From NCBI RefSeq assembly GCF_014836405.1, contig NZ_JACSQU010000001.1, positions 434,001 through 498,000 of the forward strand: DNA of 64,000 nt, read 5' to 3'. Positions 50,256-61,130 of this stretch are shown here, piece by piece. Source of the stretch: Brevundimonas guildfordensis (GTDB lineage: Bacteria > Pseudomonadota > Alphaproteobacteria > Caulobacterales > Caulobacteraceae). The translations under genes were made by a program, and so were the position numbers. Each line of letters begins with the position of its first letter. The first letter of the stretch is position 1. A model generated the notes under the pieces. That model saw nothing but the letters and a program-made list of their open reading frames with translations, did not search any database and had not been told where the DNA came from.

Positions 50256-51023
50256 CTAGAGCGACTGGCCGTCGTCGACGGTGATGATGGAGCCGGTGAT
50301 GTGGCGCGCCGCAGGCCCGGCGAGCAGCATCAGGGCCTGATCCAGCGCGTCCTCACCCATCAACCGCCGACGAGGGAAGCCGTTGATCTGGGCTCGACCT
50401 TGGTCGGTGGCGAACCAGTCGGCGTTGATCTCCGTCTCAATATAGCCCGGCGCGATGGCGTTGACCGCGATCAGTCGTCTGGCCCATTCGCGAGCCATGC
50501 CCTTGGTCATTGAGACGACCGCCGCCTTGGAGGCGCAATAGGCGGTCAGGCCCGGCAGTTGGACCGATCCGGCGATAGAGGCGATGTTGACGATGCGCGC
50601 ATCGCCCTGTGCGGCCACGCCGCTGTCGATCATGCGGCCGGCCGCCTCGCGCGCGGCGATGTAGACGCCTCGCACATTGACGTCGAAGGTCTGATCCAGC
50701 CGATCCAGCGGCATGGACAGGGCGGCGCCTTCGCCCCCGACGCCGGCGTTGTTCACCAGGATCGACAGTGGGCCCAGAGCCTCTTGCGCCGCATCCATCG
50801 CCGCGCCGATCGTCTCGGCGTCGGCCACGTCCAACGTGACCGCCACCGCCTGGCCGCCAGCGGCGCGGATCGCGGCGACCTCCGTTTCCAGCCGGTCTGT
50901 CCGGCGCGCGGCCAAGGCGACGCGCGCCCCTGACTGCGCCAGGACGTGGGCGAATCGCAGGCCAAGGCCGCTGGACGCCCCGGTGATGAAAGCGGTGCGG
51001 TTTTCTAGTGATTTCTCGATCAT
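50256..51023 (-). CDS. SDR family oxidoreductase
   Basis: This is a classical short-chain dehydrogenase/reductase of 255 residues from ATG 51023, which has a strong GGAGGAAA ribosome site. An open reading nine codons further upstream is rejected. The cofactor motif TGASSGLG is at 14-21, NNAG at 91-94, and the catalytic residues are S149, Y162 and K166. The exact substrate (an alcohol, a ketone or a 3-hydroxyacyl group) cannot be read from sequence. It is divergent from the TonB receptor across a palindrome and probably belongs to the same regulon. Confidence 0.88.
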   Translation of the reverse strand: MIEKSLENRTAFITGASSGLGLRFAHVLAQSGARVALAARRTDRLETEVAAIRAAGGQAVAVTLDVADAETIGAAMDAAQEALGPLSILVNNAGVGGEGAALSMPLDRLDQTFDVNVRGVYIAAREAAGRMIDSGVAAQGDARIVNIASIAGSVQLPGLTAYCASKAAVVSMTKGMAREWARRLIAVNAIAPGYIETEINADWFATDQGRAQINGFPRRRLMGEDALDQALMLLAGPAARHITGSIITVDDGQSL

Positions 51024-51073
51024 GGCGTTTTCCTCCGACCCAAGCTTCACCGGAGTTCAGGGCGATTTCAACG

Positions 51074-51099
51074 ACATTCGCTATCACGCGAGCGAATGT
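51074..51099. promoter_or_regulatory. palindromic operator candidate between SDR and TonB receptor
   Basis: ACATTCGCT and AGCGAATGT form a perfect nine-base inverted repeat around an eight-base spacer, in the 153-bp divergent promoter region. A TTGACT -35-like hexamer (51099-51104) abuts its right edge and reads toward the TonB receptor. Size and symmetry fit a TetR-family operator, and the TetR gene of this cluster (56470-57237) is the natural candidate. Confidence 0.6.
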
Positions 51100-51176
51100 T
51101 GACTCCCGCGCTAATGCGTGTCCCAATCCGGGCCAAGCGCTGACGAACATGAGCGGCGCATGGGAGGGAAAATCTA

Positions 51177-53465
51177 ATGAAGGCCATACTGCTCGCCTCG
51201 GCGTGCCTGCTTGCACCTGCCGCAATTCTGGCGCCGGGCCAGGTCTGGGCGCTGGATCAATCTTCGGCTGTCTCGCAGGCGGAAGAGCGCGACCGCCAGG
51301 CCGCGCAGGTCGAGGACGTGATCGTCACCGCTACCCGTCGCGCCGAACGTCTTCAGGACGTGCCGGTCAGCATCACCAGTCTGTCGCAGGAAGAGCTGAC
51401 GCAGCGCGGCATCGTCAACTATGACGGTCTGGCCACGGCGACGCCGGGCGTCGTGCTGAACCGCGCGTCGGCCAACTTCAACAATTTCACCGCGCGGGGC
51501 GTCGCCACAAACGGCTATGGCGCCAACCTGCAGAGCACGGTCGCCATCTATCTGGACGAACTGCCGATCTCGTCGAACGGCAACTCCACCATTCTTGATC
51601 CGACGCTGTACGACGTGGAGCGGATCGAGTTTCTGCGCGGGCCGCAGGGCACGCTGTTCGGGTCGGGCTCGCTCGCCGGCGCGCTGCGCATCCTGACCCA
51701 CGATCCTGACGCATCCGGCTTCGACGCCTCGGCGCTGGTCGATCTGGGCGTGATGGCCGAGGGGGGCCTGCGCCAGCGCTATAACGCCATGGTCAACGTG
51801 CCGCTGATCGAGGATCAGCTGGCCCTGCGGGTCGTCGGATTCTCGCGAAACGAAGAGGGTTGGGTCGACAACATCGGCACGGGCATCGAGGACGCCAACA
51901 CCCTGGTTCAGTACGGCGGCCGCGCCATCCTGAAGTGGGATCCGACCGATCGCTTCTCCGCCCGCCTGATGTACTCGCGGGAGATCAGCAACCCGCATGA
52001 CGCGTCGCTGACCAATCCGCAGCTCGGGGAATACGTCCGCCTGACCGACCGCCCGGACCGCTTCCAGAGCGACATGACGAACTACAACGCGACGCTGGAA
52101 TACCAGTTCGATGGCGCGCGGTTGACCAGTTCCTCGACCTATTCGGATTATGAGGGTCTGTTCTACGTCGACCTGGCGGGCTCTTACGGCCAAGCCTTCC
52201 CCTTCGCCCTGGATGCGGACGCCTGGGACAGCACCTTTGTGCAGGAACTGCGGCTGGTCTCTGATCCGGGCGGCAAGTTCGACTGGTCGGTCGGCGGCTT
52301 CTATTTCCGCAAGCGCCGGGACGTCGACTACAACTATCGCTCGAACCCGGAGTTTCTGGCCGCGCGCGGTCTGACTGGTCTGCCGGACGAATACTACCAG
52401 CGGATGGGCACCCACTTCATCAGCCATGAAGTCGCCGCCTTCGGTCAGCTGACCTATCGGTTTACGGACGACCTGTGGGTGACCGGCGGCCTGCGCTACG
52501 GCAAGACCGACGCTCAGGGCTTCACCGAGGCGGGCGGGTATAACTCCAACTATCTGACCCTGGCCTATTGGGGTTTCAACAATACGCCGATCACCATGAC
52601 CGGCCCCTATGCCGCAGCGGAGGGCGTGAAGGCAGAGGAAGACGGGCCGTCGTATCGCCTAAGCCTGTCGTGGCGGCCGACGAAGGCGATCACGACCTAT
52701 GGGGCGATCTCCACGGGCTTCCGTCCGCCGATCATCAACGCCCAGGCCGGCTCGGTCAGCCAGATCGACCCCAATGACATCGTCATTCCCACGGGCGCCA
52801 GCTCGGATAACCTGATCAACTACGAGGTCGGGGTTAAGGGACGCTGGTTCGGCGGCAAGGTGTATGCCGATGCTGCCCTGTACTGGGTCGACTGGAACGA
52901 CATCCAGGTCCAGGCCAACCGCGTGTCCGACTCCATCCAGTTCGCCACCAACATCGGCGGCGCGACCAGCAAGGGGCTGGAGGTCTCGGTGGTGACGCTG
53001 CCGGCCGATGGCTGGACCGTGGCCCTGACCGGCTCGTTGAACGAGGCCAAGGTCGATGATCTGAGCGTGCAGGAGGCCGCCATCTCGGGCGCCGTTCTGG
53101 GTGCGCGTCTGGCCGGGCCGAAGGCGTCGGGCTCTCTGCGGGTCAACTACGAGTGGCAGCCGACCGCAGGTGTCATCGGCAATGCGTCGGTGGCTGTTTC
53201 GCACGTCGGCAGCTTCCCCAACGCCTTCCCGAACACGCCGGGCCGCCCCCTGGTGCCGCTGCCGACCTATGACGACACCGACAGCTATACGGTGGTCAAC
53301 GCCAACGTCGCCTTCGCCTTTACCCAGTTCACCGTCGGGGCCTACGTCGAAAACCTCTTCGACGACCGGTCGATCAACTACATCCACCCCGAGGCCTTCA
53401 TCGACGGGCGCTACGGCCGTCAGCGTCCGCGCACCTTCGGCGTGCGTGTCGGCTACGAGTTCTGA
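51177..53465 (+). CDS. TonB-dependent outer membrane receptor
   Basis: This is an energised outer-membrane importer of 762 residues. A signal peptide ends near A25, a TonB-box-like EDVIVTAT lies at 46-53, and a plug domain (about 60-170) contains LYDVERIEFLRGPQGTLFGSGSLAGALRI. The 22-strand barrel ends in the terminal VGYEF. GGAGGG is a clear ribosome site. Nothing in the sequence defines the ligand. Its neighbours (MFS transporter, exported esterase, fatty-acid-type enzymes) argue for an organic ester or lipid-like substrate and not a siderophore. Confidence 0.92.
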   Translation: MKAILLASACLLAPAAILAPGQVWALDQSSAVSQAEERDRQAAQVEDVIVTATRRAERLQDVPVSITSLSQEELTQRGIVNYDGLATATPGVVLNRASANFNNFTARGVATNGYGANLQSTVAIYLDELPISSNGNSTILDPTLYDVERIEFLRGPQGTLFGSGSLAGALRILTHDPDASGFDASALVDLGVMAEGGLRQRYNAMVNVPLIEDQLALRVVGFSRNEEGWVDNIGTGIEDANTLVQYGGRAILKWDPTDRFSARLMYSREISNPHDASLTNPQLGEYVRLTDRPDRFQSDMTNYNATLEYQFDGARLTSSSTYSDYEGLFYVDLAGSYGQAFPFALDADAWDSTFVQELRLVSDPGGKFDWSVGGFYFRKRRDVDYNYRSNPEFLAARGLTGLPDEYYQRMGTHFISHEVAAFGQLTYRFTDDLWVTGGLRYGKTDAQGFTEAGGYNSNYLTLAYWGFNNTPITMTGPYAAAEGVKAEEDGPSYRLSLSWRPTKAITTYGAISTGFRPPIINAQAGSVSQIDPNDIVIPTGASSDNLINYEVGVKGRWFGGKVYADAALYWVDWNDIQVQANRVSDSIQFATNIGGATSKGLEVSVVTLPADGWTVALTGSLNEAKVDDLSVQEAAISGAVLGARLAGPKASGSLRVNYEWQPTAGVIGNASVAVSHVGSFPNAFPNTPGRPLVPLPTYDDTDSYTVVNANVAFAFTQFTVGAYVENLFDDRSINYIHPEAFIDGRYGRQRPRTFGVRVGYEF

Positions 53466-53468
53466 TCG

Positions 53469-54803
53469 ATGGCCGTCGCAGCCTCCTCGGCCGTTCCGGG
53501 CGCGCAATCTGCGCGTCCGGGAGCCCGCGCCTGGTTTGTTCTGGCGCTTCTCTGCTTCGTCTACGTCCTGAACTTTCTGGACCGGCAGCTGCTGTCGATC
53601 CTGGCCAAGCCGATCCAGGACGAGCTGGGCGTCACCGACGGCCAGCTGGGCCTGATCAGCGGCCTGTATTTCGCGATGTTCTACTGCATCCTCGCCATTC
53701 CGGTGGGGTGGCTGGCGGACAGGACCAATCGGGTCAGGGTGCTGTCCCTGGCCTGCGCCCTGTGGAGCGCGGCGACGGCGGCCTGCGGGTTCGCCCAGAA
53801 CTATCCGCAACTGGCGGCTGCCCGCATGATGGTGGGCGTGGGCGAGGCGGGCGGCGTTCCGCCGTCCTACGCCATTATTTCCGACTACTTCCGGCCCGGG
53901 ACGCGGGGCACGGCGCTGGGACTGTTCAACCTGGGGCCGCCGATCGGATCGGCGCTGGGCGTGGCGTTCGGGGCCTCGGTCGCCGCCGCATATTCCTGGC
54001 GCGACGCCTTCATTTGGGTGGGCGTCATCGGCGTCGTCACCGCCCTGATCGTGTGGTTCTTCGTTCGCGAGCCCAAGAAGGGCGGGCTGGATGAGCCCAC
54101 ACAGGCTGCGGATGAGCCCGTGCAGCCGGTCGCCGCCGAGCCCGCGCCGGGCTTCACGGCGACGTGCCGGATGTACTTCTCCAATCCGGTGCTGCGGGGC
54201 ATGGCTCTGGCCAGCGGCGCGACCCAGTTCGTCACCTACGCCCTGTTGAACTTCGCCACCCTGTTCCTGATGCGCGAAAAGGGCATGACCCTGCAGGAAA
54301 TCGCGCTCTGGTACGCCCTGCTGTTGGGCGTCAGCGTCAGCCTGGGAATCTTTGGCTCGGGATGGCTGATCGATCGCCTTAGCCGTCGTTACAAGACCGC
54401 CTATGCCTATCTGCCCGCCGTCGGACTGATTGTGGCCGCGCCCTTCTTCGCCGGTTTCGTCTGGGCGTCGGACTGGCGTGTTGCCCTGCTCTTCCTGTCC
54501 GTGCCGATGGCGCTCAACTACTTCTATCTGTCGCCGGCGGTGACGCTGGTGCAGGAAGAGGTGCGGCCCAATCAGCGGGTCCTGGCCGGCGCCCTGTTGC
54601 TGCTGGTGATGAACCTGATCGGTCTGGGGCTGGGGCCGACCTTCCTGGGCGCCGCCAGCGATTTCTTCCGGGCCAGCCATCCGGATAACTCGCTGCAGAT
54701 GGCGTTCTACTGCCTGCTGCCCTTCTATGGGTTGGCGATTGTGATGTTCCTCGGTCTGGCGCGGAAAATCCGGCTCCAGTCGCAAAAGGAGGTCGTGTCG
54801 TGA
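53469..54803 (+). CDS. MFS transporter, spinster-like
   Basis: This is an inner-membrane major facilitator of 444 residues with about 12 helices. The loop between helices 2 and 3 reads GWLADRTNRVRVL, the MFS motif A region. FLDRQLLSILAKPIQDELG near residue 37 is typical of the spinster-like/organic-anion subgroup. It begins 3 bp after the TonB receptor stop and overlaps the esterase start region, so the three form one operon. It probably imports what the receptor and esterase deliver. Confidence 0.88.
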   Translation: MAVAASSAVPGAQSARPGARAWFVLALLCFVYVLNFLDRQLLSILAKPIQDELGVTDGQLGLISGLYFAMFYCILAIPVGWLADRTNRVRVLSLACALWSAATAACGFAQNYPQLAAARMMVGVGEAGGVPPSYAIISDYFRPGTRGTALGLFNLGPPIGSALGVAFGASVAAAYSWRDAFIWVGVIGVVTALIVWFFVREPKKGGLDEPTQAADEPVQPVAAEPAPGFTATCRMYFSNPVLRGMALASGATQFVTYALLNFATLFLMREKGMTLQEIALWYALLLGVSVSLGIFGSGWLIDRLSRRYKTAYAYLPAVGLIVAAPFFAGFVWASDWRVALLFLSVPMALNYFYLSPAVTLVQEEVRPNQRVLAGALLLLVMNLIGLGLGPTFLGAASDFFRASHPDNSLQMAFYCLLPFYGLAIVMFLGLARKIRLQSQKEVVS

Positions 54804-56455
54804 TGAAATCCGCTGTTCATCTTCTGGCGGGCCTGACCGCCCTCGGATGCGTCGCTGTTCAGTCGCCTGTGTGGGCGGAGGCAGGGCCGGTGGTGCAGGC
54901 TCCGGCCGGGCCTTTGCAGGGCGAGACCGTCGACGGCGTCGACGTTTTCCGGGGCGTGCCTTACGCCCTGCCGCCCACGGGCTGGCGCCGCTGGCGTCCG
55001 CCCGCCGCGATGTCGCCCTGGTCTCAGACGCGCGACGCAACCCAGTTCGGCGCCGCCTGCCACCAGCCGGTGGCGCGTGGCGAGAGCATCTATTCCGGCG
55101 AAGAGCCGACGATGAGCGAGGACTGCTTGTTCCTCAACGTCTGGGCGCCGGAGGGCGCCGAGGCTGCGCCGGTCTTCGTCTGGATCCACGGCGGAGCTCT
55201 GACCACGGGCGCCTCGAACGAGGCCATGTACGACGGCGCCCGCATGGCCGCCGCCCAGGGCATGGTGGTGGTGTCGATCAACTATCGGCTGGGCGTGCTG
55301 GGCTATCTGGCGCACCCGGAGCTGAGTGCGGAATCGCGTCAGAAGGTCTCCGGCAACTATGGGTTGCTCGACCAGGTTTCGGCCCTGAAATGGATCAAGG
55401 GCAACATCGCCGCCTTCGGGGGCGATCCGGGCAACGTCACCATTGCGGGCGAGTCCGCCGGCGCGCTCAGCGTCATGTATCTGATGGCCTCGCCCGAGGC
55501 GCGCGGCCTGTTCCACAAGGCGATCGCCCAGAGCGCCTATATGATCTCGACGCCGGAACTGCGCTCCACCCGTCACGGCGATCCGGCCGCAGAGATGGTG
55601 GGCGTCTGGTTGCAGGCCCAGTTGGGGCGTCAGAACCTGGCTGATCTGCGCGGCATGGACGCTCAGGAACTGACGACGGCGTCTCTGGGCAAGGGTTATG
55701 CGCCGTGGGGTACGATCGACGGAAAGATACTGCCGGAACAGCTGGTCGAGGTGTTCGACCGGGGGGAACAGGCTCCCGTGCCTCTGATGGCGGGTTTCAA
55801 CGAGGGCGAGATCCGCTCTCTGCGCTTCCTGCTGCCGCCGTCGCCGCCTGCGGACGCCGAGGCCTATGAGGCGGCCATCCGCGCCAGCTACGGCCCGTTG
55901 GCCGAGACCTTCCTGAAGCTCTATCCGTCCTCGGACCTGAAGGAGAGCCTGCTGGCGACGCCGCGCGACGGCCTTTACGGCTGGACCGCCGAGCGTCTGG
56001 TGCGCCGTCAGCAGCGCACGGGCCAACCCGGCTTCCTGTACTTCTTTGACCATGGCTATCCGGCGATGGATGAGGCGGACCTGCACGCCTTCCATGCGGC
56101 TGAGATCCCCTATGTCTTCGGCAATGTTGACCGGACGCCGCCGCGCTGGCCTGCTATTCCCGAGACAGACGGCGAACGCGGTCTGGCTCAGGCCATGATG
56201 GCCTATTGGGCGAGCTTCGCGCGGACGGGCGTCCCAGTCGCGTCGAACCAGCCGGATTGGCCGGCGTATGGCGAGGGCCGGGCCTATATGGCCTTTGAGG
56301 AGACTCCGGTGGTGCGGGACCATCTGATGCCGGGCATGTACGAGACCCACGAAGCCGTGGTCTGTCGCCGCCGCGCCGCGGGGGGGATCGCCTGGAACTG
56401 GAACTTCGGAGTCTTGGCGCCCGCCTTGCCGCCGAAAACGCCCGCCTGCCAGTGA
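54803..56455 (+). CDS. exported type-B carboxylesterase
   Basis: This is an alpha/beta-hydrolase of the carboxylesterase/cholinesterase family with a signal peptide (cleavage after about A25), so it acts in the periplasm or outside. The nucleophile is S218 in GESAG, the likely acid is E334 (GFNEGE), and the histidine is H431 in FHAAEIPYVFG. The oxyanion-hole segment VWIHGGAL is intact. ATG 54803, with GGAGG ten bases upstream, is preferred over the adjacent GTG. It would release an acid and an alcohol from an imported ester. Confidence 0.92.
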   Translation: MKSAVHLLAGLTALGCVAVQSPVWAEAGPVVQAPAGPLQGETVDGVDVFRGVPYALPPTGWRRWRPPAAMSPWSQTRDATQFGAACHQPVARGESIYSGEEPTMSEDCLFLNVWAPEGAEAAPVFVWIHGGALTTGASNEAMYDGARMAAAQGMVVVSINYRLGVLGYLAHPELSAESRQKVSGNYGLLDQVSALKWIKGNIAAFGGDPGNVTIAGESAGALSVMYLMASPEARGLFHKAIAQSAYMISTPELRSTRHGDPAAEMVGVWLQAQLGRQNLADLRGMDAQELTTASLGKGYAPWGTIDGKILPEQLVEVFDRGEQAPVPLMAGFNEGEIRSLRFLLPPSPPADAEAYEAAIRASYGPLAETFLKLYPSSDLKESLLATPRDGLYGWTAERLVRRQQRTGQPGFLYFFDHGYPAMDEADLHAFHAAEIPYVFGNVDRTPPRWPAIPETDGERGLAQAMMAYWASFARTGVPVASNQPDWPAYGEGRAYMAFEETPVVRDHLMPGMYETHEAVVCRRRAAGGIAWNWNFGVLAPALPPKTPACQ

Positions 56456-56469
56456 ATAAAGAGAACGTC

Positions 56470-57237
56470 ATGGCGTCTGATGCCGCACCGAAATCTTCCG
56501 TCGCACCTCGCAAGCCCGCCGCCCGACCGCGTCGCAGCAAGGTCGAGCAGCGCGCCGAAACTATGGAGCAGATCCTCGACGCGGCCGAGTATCTGTTCTC
56601 GGTGCACGGTCTGTACGGGGTGACGCTGAAGGATGTGGCCCAGCGGGTCGGGGTCCACCACACCCTGCTGAACTACTACTTCACCGACAAGAAGAAGCTC
56701 TACGACGACGTCATCGCCCGGCGTGCGGGCGTCACCGTCGCCCTGCGGATGAAGGCGCTGGAGGACTGCGAGGCGGCGGCGGAGGGCGGTCGCCCGACGG
56801 TCGAGGCGGCCCTTCGCGCCTTCCTCGACACGGACCTGGACCTCTACAGTCAGGGCGGGGAGAACTGGAAGAACTATGGCGTGCTCGGCGCCCTGTCCTC
56901 GAACACGCCCTACGGCGCCGAGCTGATGGACTTCCACTTCGATCCGGTGGTGTTGAAGCTGATCGAGCTGCTGAAGAGGGCCCTGCCGGACTGCGCCGAG
57001 GAAGACATCTTCTGGGGCTACCACTTCGTCACCGGCGCCCTGATGCTGACGCTGGCGCGCACGGGACGGATCAACCGCCTGTCGGGGGGGCTGTGCGACT
57101 CTGACGATTTCGAAGCGGTCAAGAACCGGATGGCCCGCTTCATGGCCGCAGGCTTCATGGCCATCTGCGAAGGCGCGGGCGGCTCTCGGGAAGCGGCGGC
57201 CCTGGCGGCGATGACTGGCGCTCTGTCCAACGATTGA
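56470..57237 (+). CDS. TetR family transcriptional regulator
   Basis: This is a repressor-type regulator of 255 residues from ATG 56470, which has an AAAGAGAA ribosome site. A GTG at 56452 overlapping the esterase stop is an alternative. The N-terminal helix-turn-helix (about residues 34-80) reads ILDAAEYLFSVHGLYGVTLKDVA and then VHHTLLNYYFTDKKKLY. The long C-terminal half would bind a ligand, perhaps an acyl-CoA or the imported compound. It sits inside the cluster and may bind the palindrome at 51074-51099. Confidence 0.9.
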   Translation: MASDAAPKSSVAPRKPAARPRRSKVEQRAETMEQILDAAEYLFSVHGLYGVTLKDVAQRVGVHHTLLNYYFTDKKKLYDDVIARRAGVTVALRMKALEDCEAAAEGGRPTVEAALRAFLDTDLDLYSQGGENWKNYGVLGALSSNTPYGAELMDFHFDPVVLKLIELLKRALPDCAEEDIFWGYHFVTGALMLTLARTGRINRLSGGLCDSDDFEAVKNRMARFMAAGFMAICEGAGGSREAAALAAMTGALSND

Positions 57238-57307
57238 TTGCGGCTGCCTGGCCGACTCCTGTTTCGCGTTAGCGGCGCCGACGCGCGCCCGAAGGGATAC
57301 GCAACCC

Positions 57308-58906
<1,599 letters not shown>

Positions 58907-58953
58907 TCGCCAAGACCTGACGTTTACTAGTTTCAAGACAGGAGTTTGCAGGG

Positions 58954-59838
58954 ATGTTGCTGAAGGACCGAGTGGCGATCGTGACGGGTTCGGGCGGGGG
59001 TCTGGGCCGCTGTCACGCGCTGTATCTGGCCTCGCAGGGCGCGCGGGTCGTGGTCAATGATCTGGCCGAGGCGGCGGCGAAAGGCGTGGTCGACGAGATC
59101 GTCGCGGCGGGCGGCCAGGCGATGGCGGCGGCCGGGTCGGTGACCGACGTGGACGCGGTGCAGGCGATGGTCGAGGCGGCGATGCAGGCCTGGGGCCGGA
59201 TCGACATCCTGGTCAACAACGCCGGCATCCTGCGCGACAAGAGCTTCGCCAAGATGACGATGGACGACTTCCGCCTGGTGGTGGACGTGCACCTGATGGG
59301 CGCCGCCATCTGCTCCAAGGCGGTGTGGGAGATCATGCGCGCCCAGACCTACGGCCGCATTGTCATGACCACCTCGTCGTCGGGCCTGTATGGCAACTTC
59401 GGCCAGGCCAACTACGGCGCGGCCAAGCTGGCCCAGGTCGGGCTGATGCAGACCCTGGCCATCGAGGGCGCCAAATACGACATCAAGGTCAACGCCCTGG
59501 CCCCGACCGCGGCGACGCAGATGACGGCGGGCATCCTGTCCGACGAGGTGCTGAAGGCGCTGGACCCGGCCCTGGTCAGCCCCGGCCTGCTGGCCCTGGT
59601 CGGCGACGACGCCCCGACGCGCGCCATCCTGTGCGCGGGCGCCGGCCACTTCGCCACGGCCAACATCACCCTGACACAGGGCGTGCGCATCGGCGGGGCC
59701 GAGGACGCCGGCGAACAGCTGATCGCGCGCTGGGCTGAGGCCAGCGACCGCGCCGGCGAAGCGGTCCCCGCCTTCGGCTTCCAGCAGGCGGCCCAGGAAA
59801 TGGCTTCGGCAGGCGTCGAAGGCCCGGTGACCGCCTAG
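58954..59838 (+). CDS. MFE-2-type (3R)-hydroxyacyl-CoA dehydrogenase (SDR)
   Basis: This 294-residue SDR resembles the dehydrogenase domain of peroxisomal multifunctional enzyme type 2. The cofactor motif TGSGGGLG is at 11-18, LVNNAGILRDKSFAKMT at 86-102 and the YGNFGQANYGAAK active site at 146-158 (Y154, K158). No hydratase or SCP-2 domain is fused. CAGGAG precedes the ATG. It probably oxidises a hydroxyacyl-CoA intermediate after the ligase step. Substrate stereochemistry is inferred only from family resemblance. Confidence 0.87.
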   Translation: MLLKDRVAIVTGSGGGLGRCHALYLASQGARVVVNDLAEAAAKGVVDEIVAAGGQAMAAAGSVTDVDAVQAMVEAAMQAWGRIDILVNNAGILRDKSFAKMTMDDFRLVVDVHLMGAAICSKAVWEIMRAQTYGRIVMTTSSSGLYGNFGQANYGAAKLAQVGLMQTLAIEGAKYDIKVNALAPTAATQMTAGILSDEVLKALDPALVSPGLLALVGDDAPTRAILCAGAGHFATANITLTQGVRIGGAEDAGEQLIARWAEASDRAGEAVPAFGFQQAAQEMASAGVEGPVTA

Positions 59839-59875
59839 GGCGGGGCGGGTTAGAAGTTCTATGAAATAGAGACGA

Positions 59876-59904
59876 TAAGGGGACGGAGTTCATCCGTCCC
59901 CTTA
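59876..59904. terminator. bidirectional terminator between convergent operons
   Basis: TAAGGGGACGGA and TCCGTCCCCTTA form a perfect 12-pair stem over a GTTCA loop. It lies between the SDR stop (59838) and the thiolase stop (59915), so it can end both converging transcripts. A/T-rich bases flank both sides but there is no long T tract. Confidence 0.7.
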
Positions 59905-59914
59905 AAGCAACCAA

Positions 59915-61093
59915 TCAGACCCGTTCGAAGATTGCGGCGATGCCCTGGCCGCCGCCGATGCACATGGTGGCCAGGCCGTAGCGGCCTCCGACGCGCTGCA
60001 GCTCATGCACCAGTTTCGTGGTGATGATGGCGCCGGTGGCGCCGACCGGGTGGCCGAGCGAGATGCCGCTGCCGTTCGGATTGACCTTCGCCGGGTCAAA
60101 GCCCAGCTCGCGGCTGACGGCGCAGGCCTGGGCCGCGAACGCTTCGTTGGCCTCGATCACGTCCAGATCGGCGACGCTCAGCCCGGCGCGCTCAAGAACC
60201 GCACGGGTCGCGGGCACGGGACCGATGCCCATATAGGCCGGATCGACGCCCTGGTGCGCATAGGCGACCAAACGGGCCATCGGCTTGAGCCCCTGAGCCT
60301 TGACCGTCGCTTCGTCGGCCAGGACCAGGGCGGCCGCGCCGTCGTTGACGCCCGACGCGTTGCCCGCCGTAACCGTGCCGTTCTCCTTGCGGAACAGCGG
60401 ACGCAGTCGGGCGAGATCCTCCAGAGAAGTCTCGCGGACGTGTTCATCGATCGCGAACTGGGCGGCCTTGCCGCGCACCTTGATCTCGACGGGCAGGATC
60501 TGATCGATGAAGCGGCCCTCGGCGATGGCCTGGGCGGCGCGGGTCTGGCTGATCAGGGCCAACTGGTCCTGATCGTCGCGACTGACGCTGTAACGGTCGG
60601 CGACATTCTCGGCCGTGACGCCCATCAGGATGTCGCCGAACGGATCGGTCAGGGCGCCGTTCAGGGCGTCGATCAGCGTTTCATCGCCCATCTTGCGGCC
60701 CCAGCGCATGCCCGTCGACAGGAAGGGCGCGCGGCTCATGACCTCGGCGCCGCCGCCGATCGCGACCTGGCAGTCGCCCAGCTGGATCGCCTGCGCCGCC
60801 GAGACGATGGCCTGCAGGCCCGACCCGCACAGCCGGTTTACCGTCATGGCGGGCGTCGCGTGCGGAACGCCGCCGTTCACCGCGGCGACACGCGCCAGAT
60901 AGGCGTCTTTCGGCTCGGTCGGGATCACCTGGCCGAACACGACATGGCCGACCTGTTCAGCATTGAGCCCCGAGCGCGCGATGGCCTCGCGCGTCACCAG
61001 CGCCCCCAGTTCGGTCGGGGCGTGGTTCTTGAGCGAGCCGCCGAAGGTCCCGATGGCGGTGCGGACGGCGGAGACGATGAAGACGTCGGTCAT
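59915..61093 (-). CDS. acetyl-CoA C-acyltransferase (thiolase)
   Basis: This 392-residue thiolase carries the nucleophilic Cys at C89 (NRLCGSGLQ), H348 (SLGHPVGATGA) and C378 (MCIGGGQG), so the active site is complete. It could work in degradation (acyl-CoA cleavage) or in acetoacetyl-CoA formation. Linkage to an acyl-CoA dehydrogenase favours beta-oxidation. It starts 37 bp after that dehydrogenase on the same strand, with a GGAGG-rich spacer. Confidence 0.95.
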   Translation of the reverse strand: MTDVFIVSAVRTAIGTFGGSLKNHAPTELGALVTREAIARSGLNAEQVGHVVFGQVIPTEPKDAYLARVAAVNGGVPHATPAMTVNRLCGSGLQAIVSAAQAIQLGDCQVAIGGGAEVMSRAPFLSTGMRWGRKMGDETLIDALNGALTDPFGDILMGVTAENVADRYSVSRDDQDQLALISQTRAAQAIAEGRFIDQILPVEIKVRGKAAQFAIDEHVRETSLEDLARLRPLFRKENGTVTAGNASGVNDGAAALVLADEATVKAQGLKPMARLVAYAHQGVDPAYMGIGPVPATRAVLERAGLSVADLDVIEANEAFAAQACAVSRELGFDPAKVNPNGSGISLGHPVGATGAIITTKLVHELQRVGGRYGLATMCIGGGQGIAAIFERV

Positions 61094-61130
61094 GGTCGAT
61101 CTCGATAGGATGCAGGAGGGGGAGGAGGGA

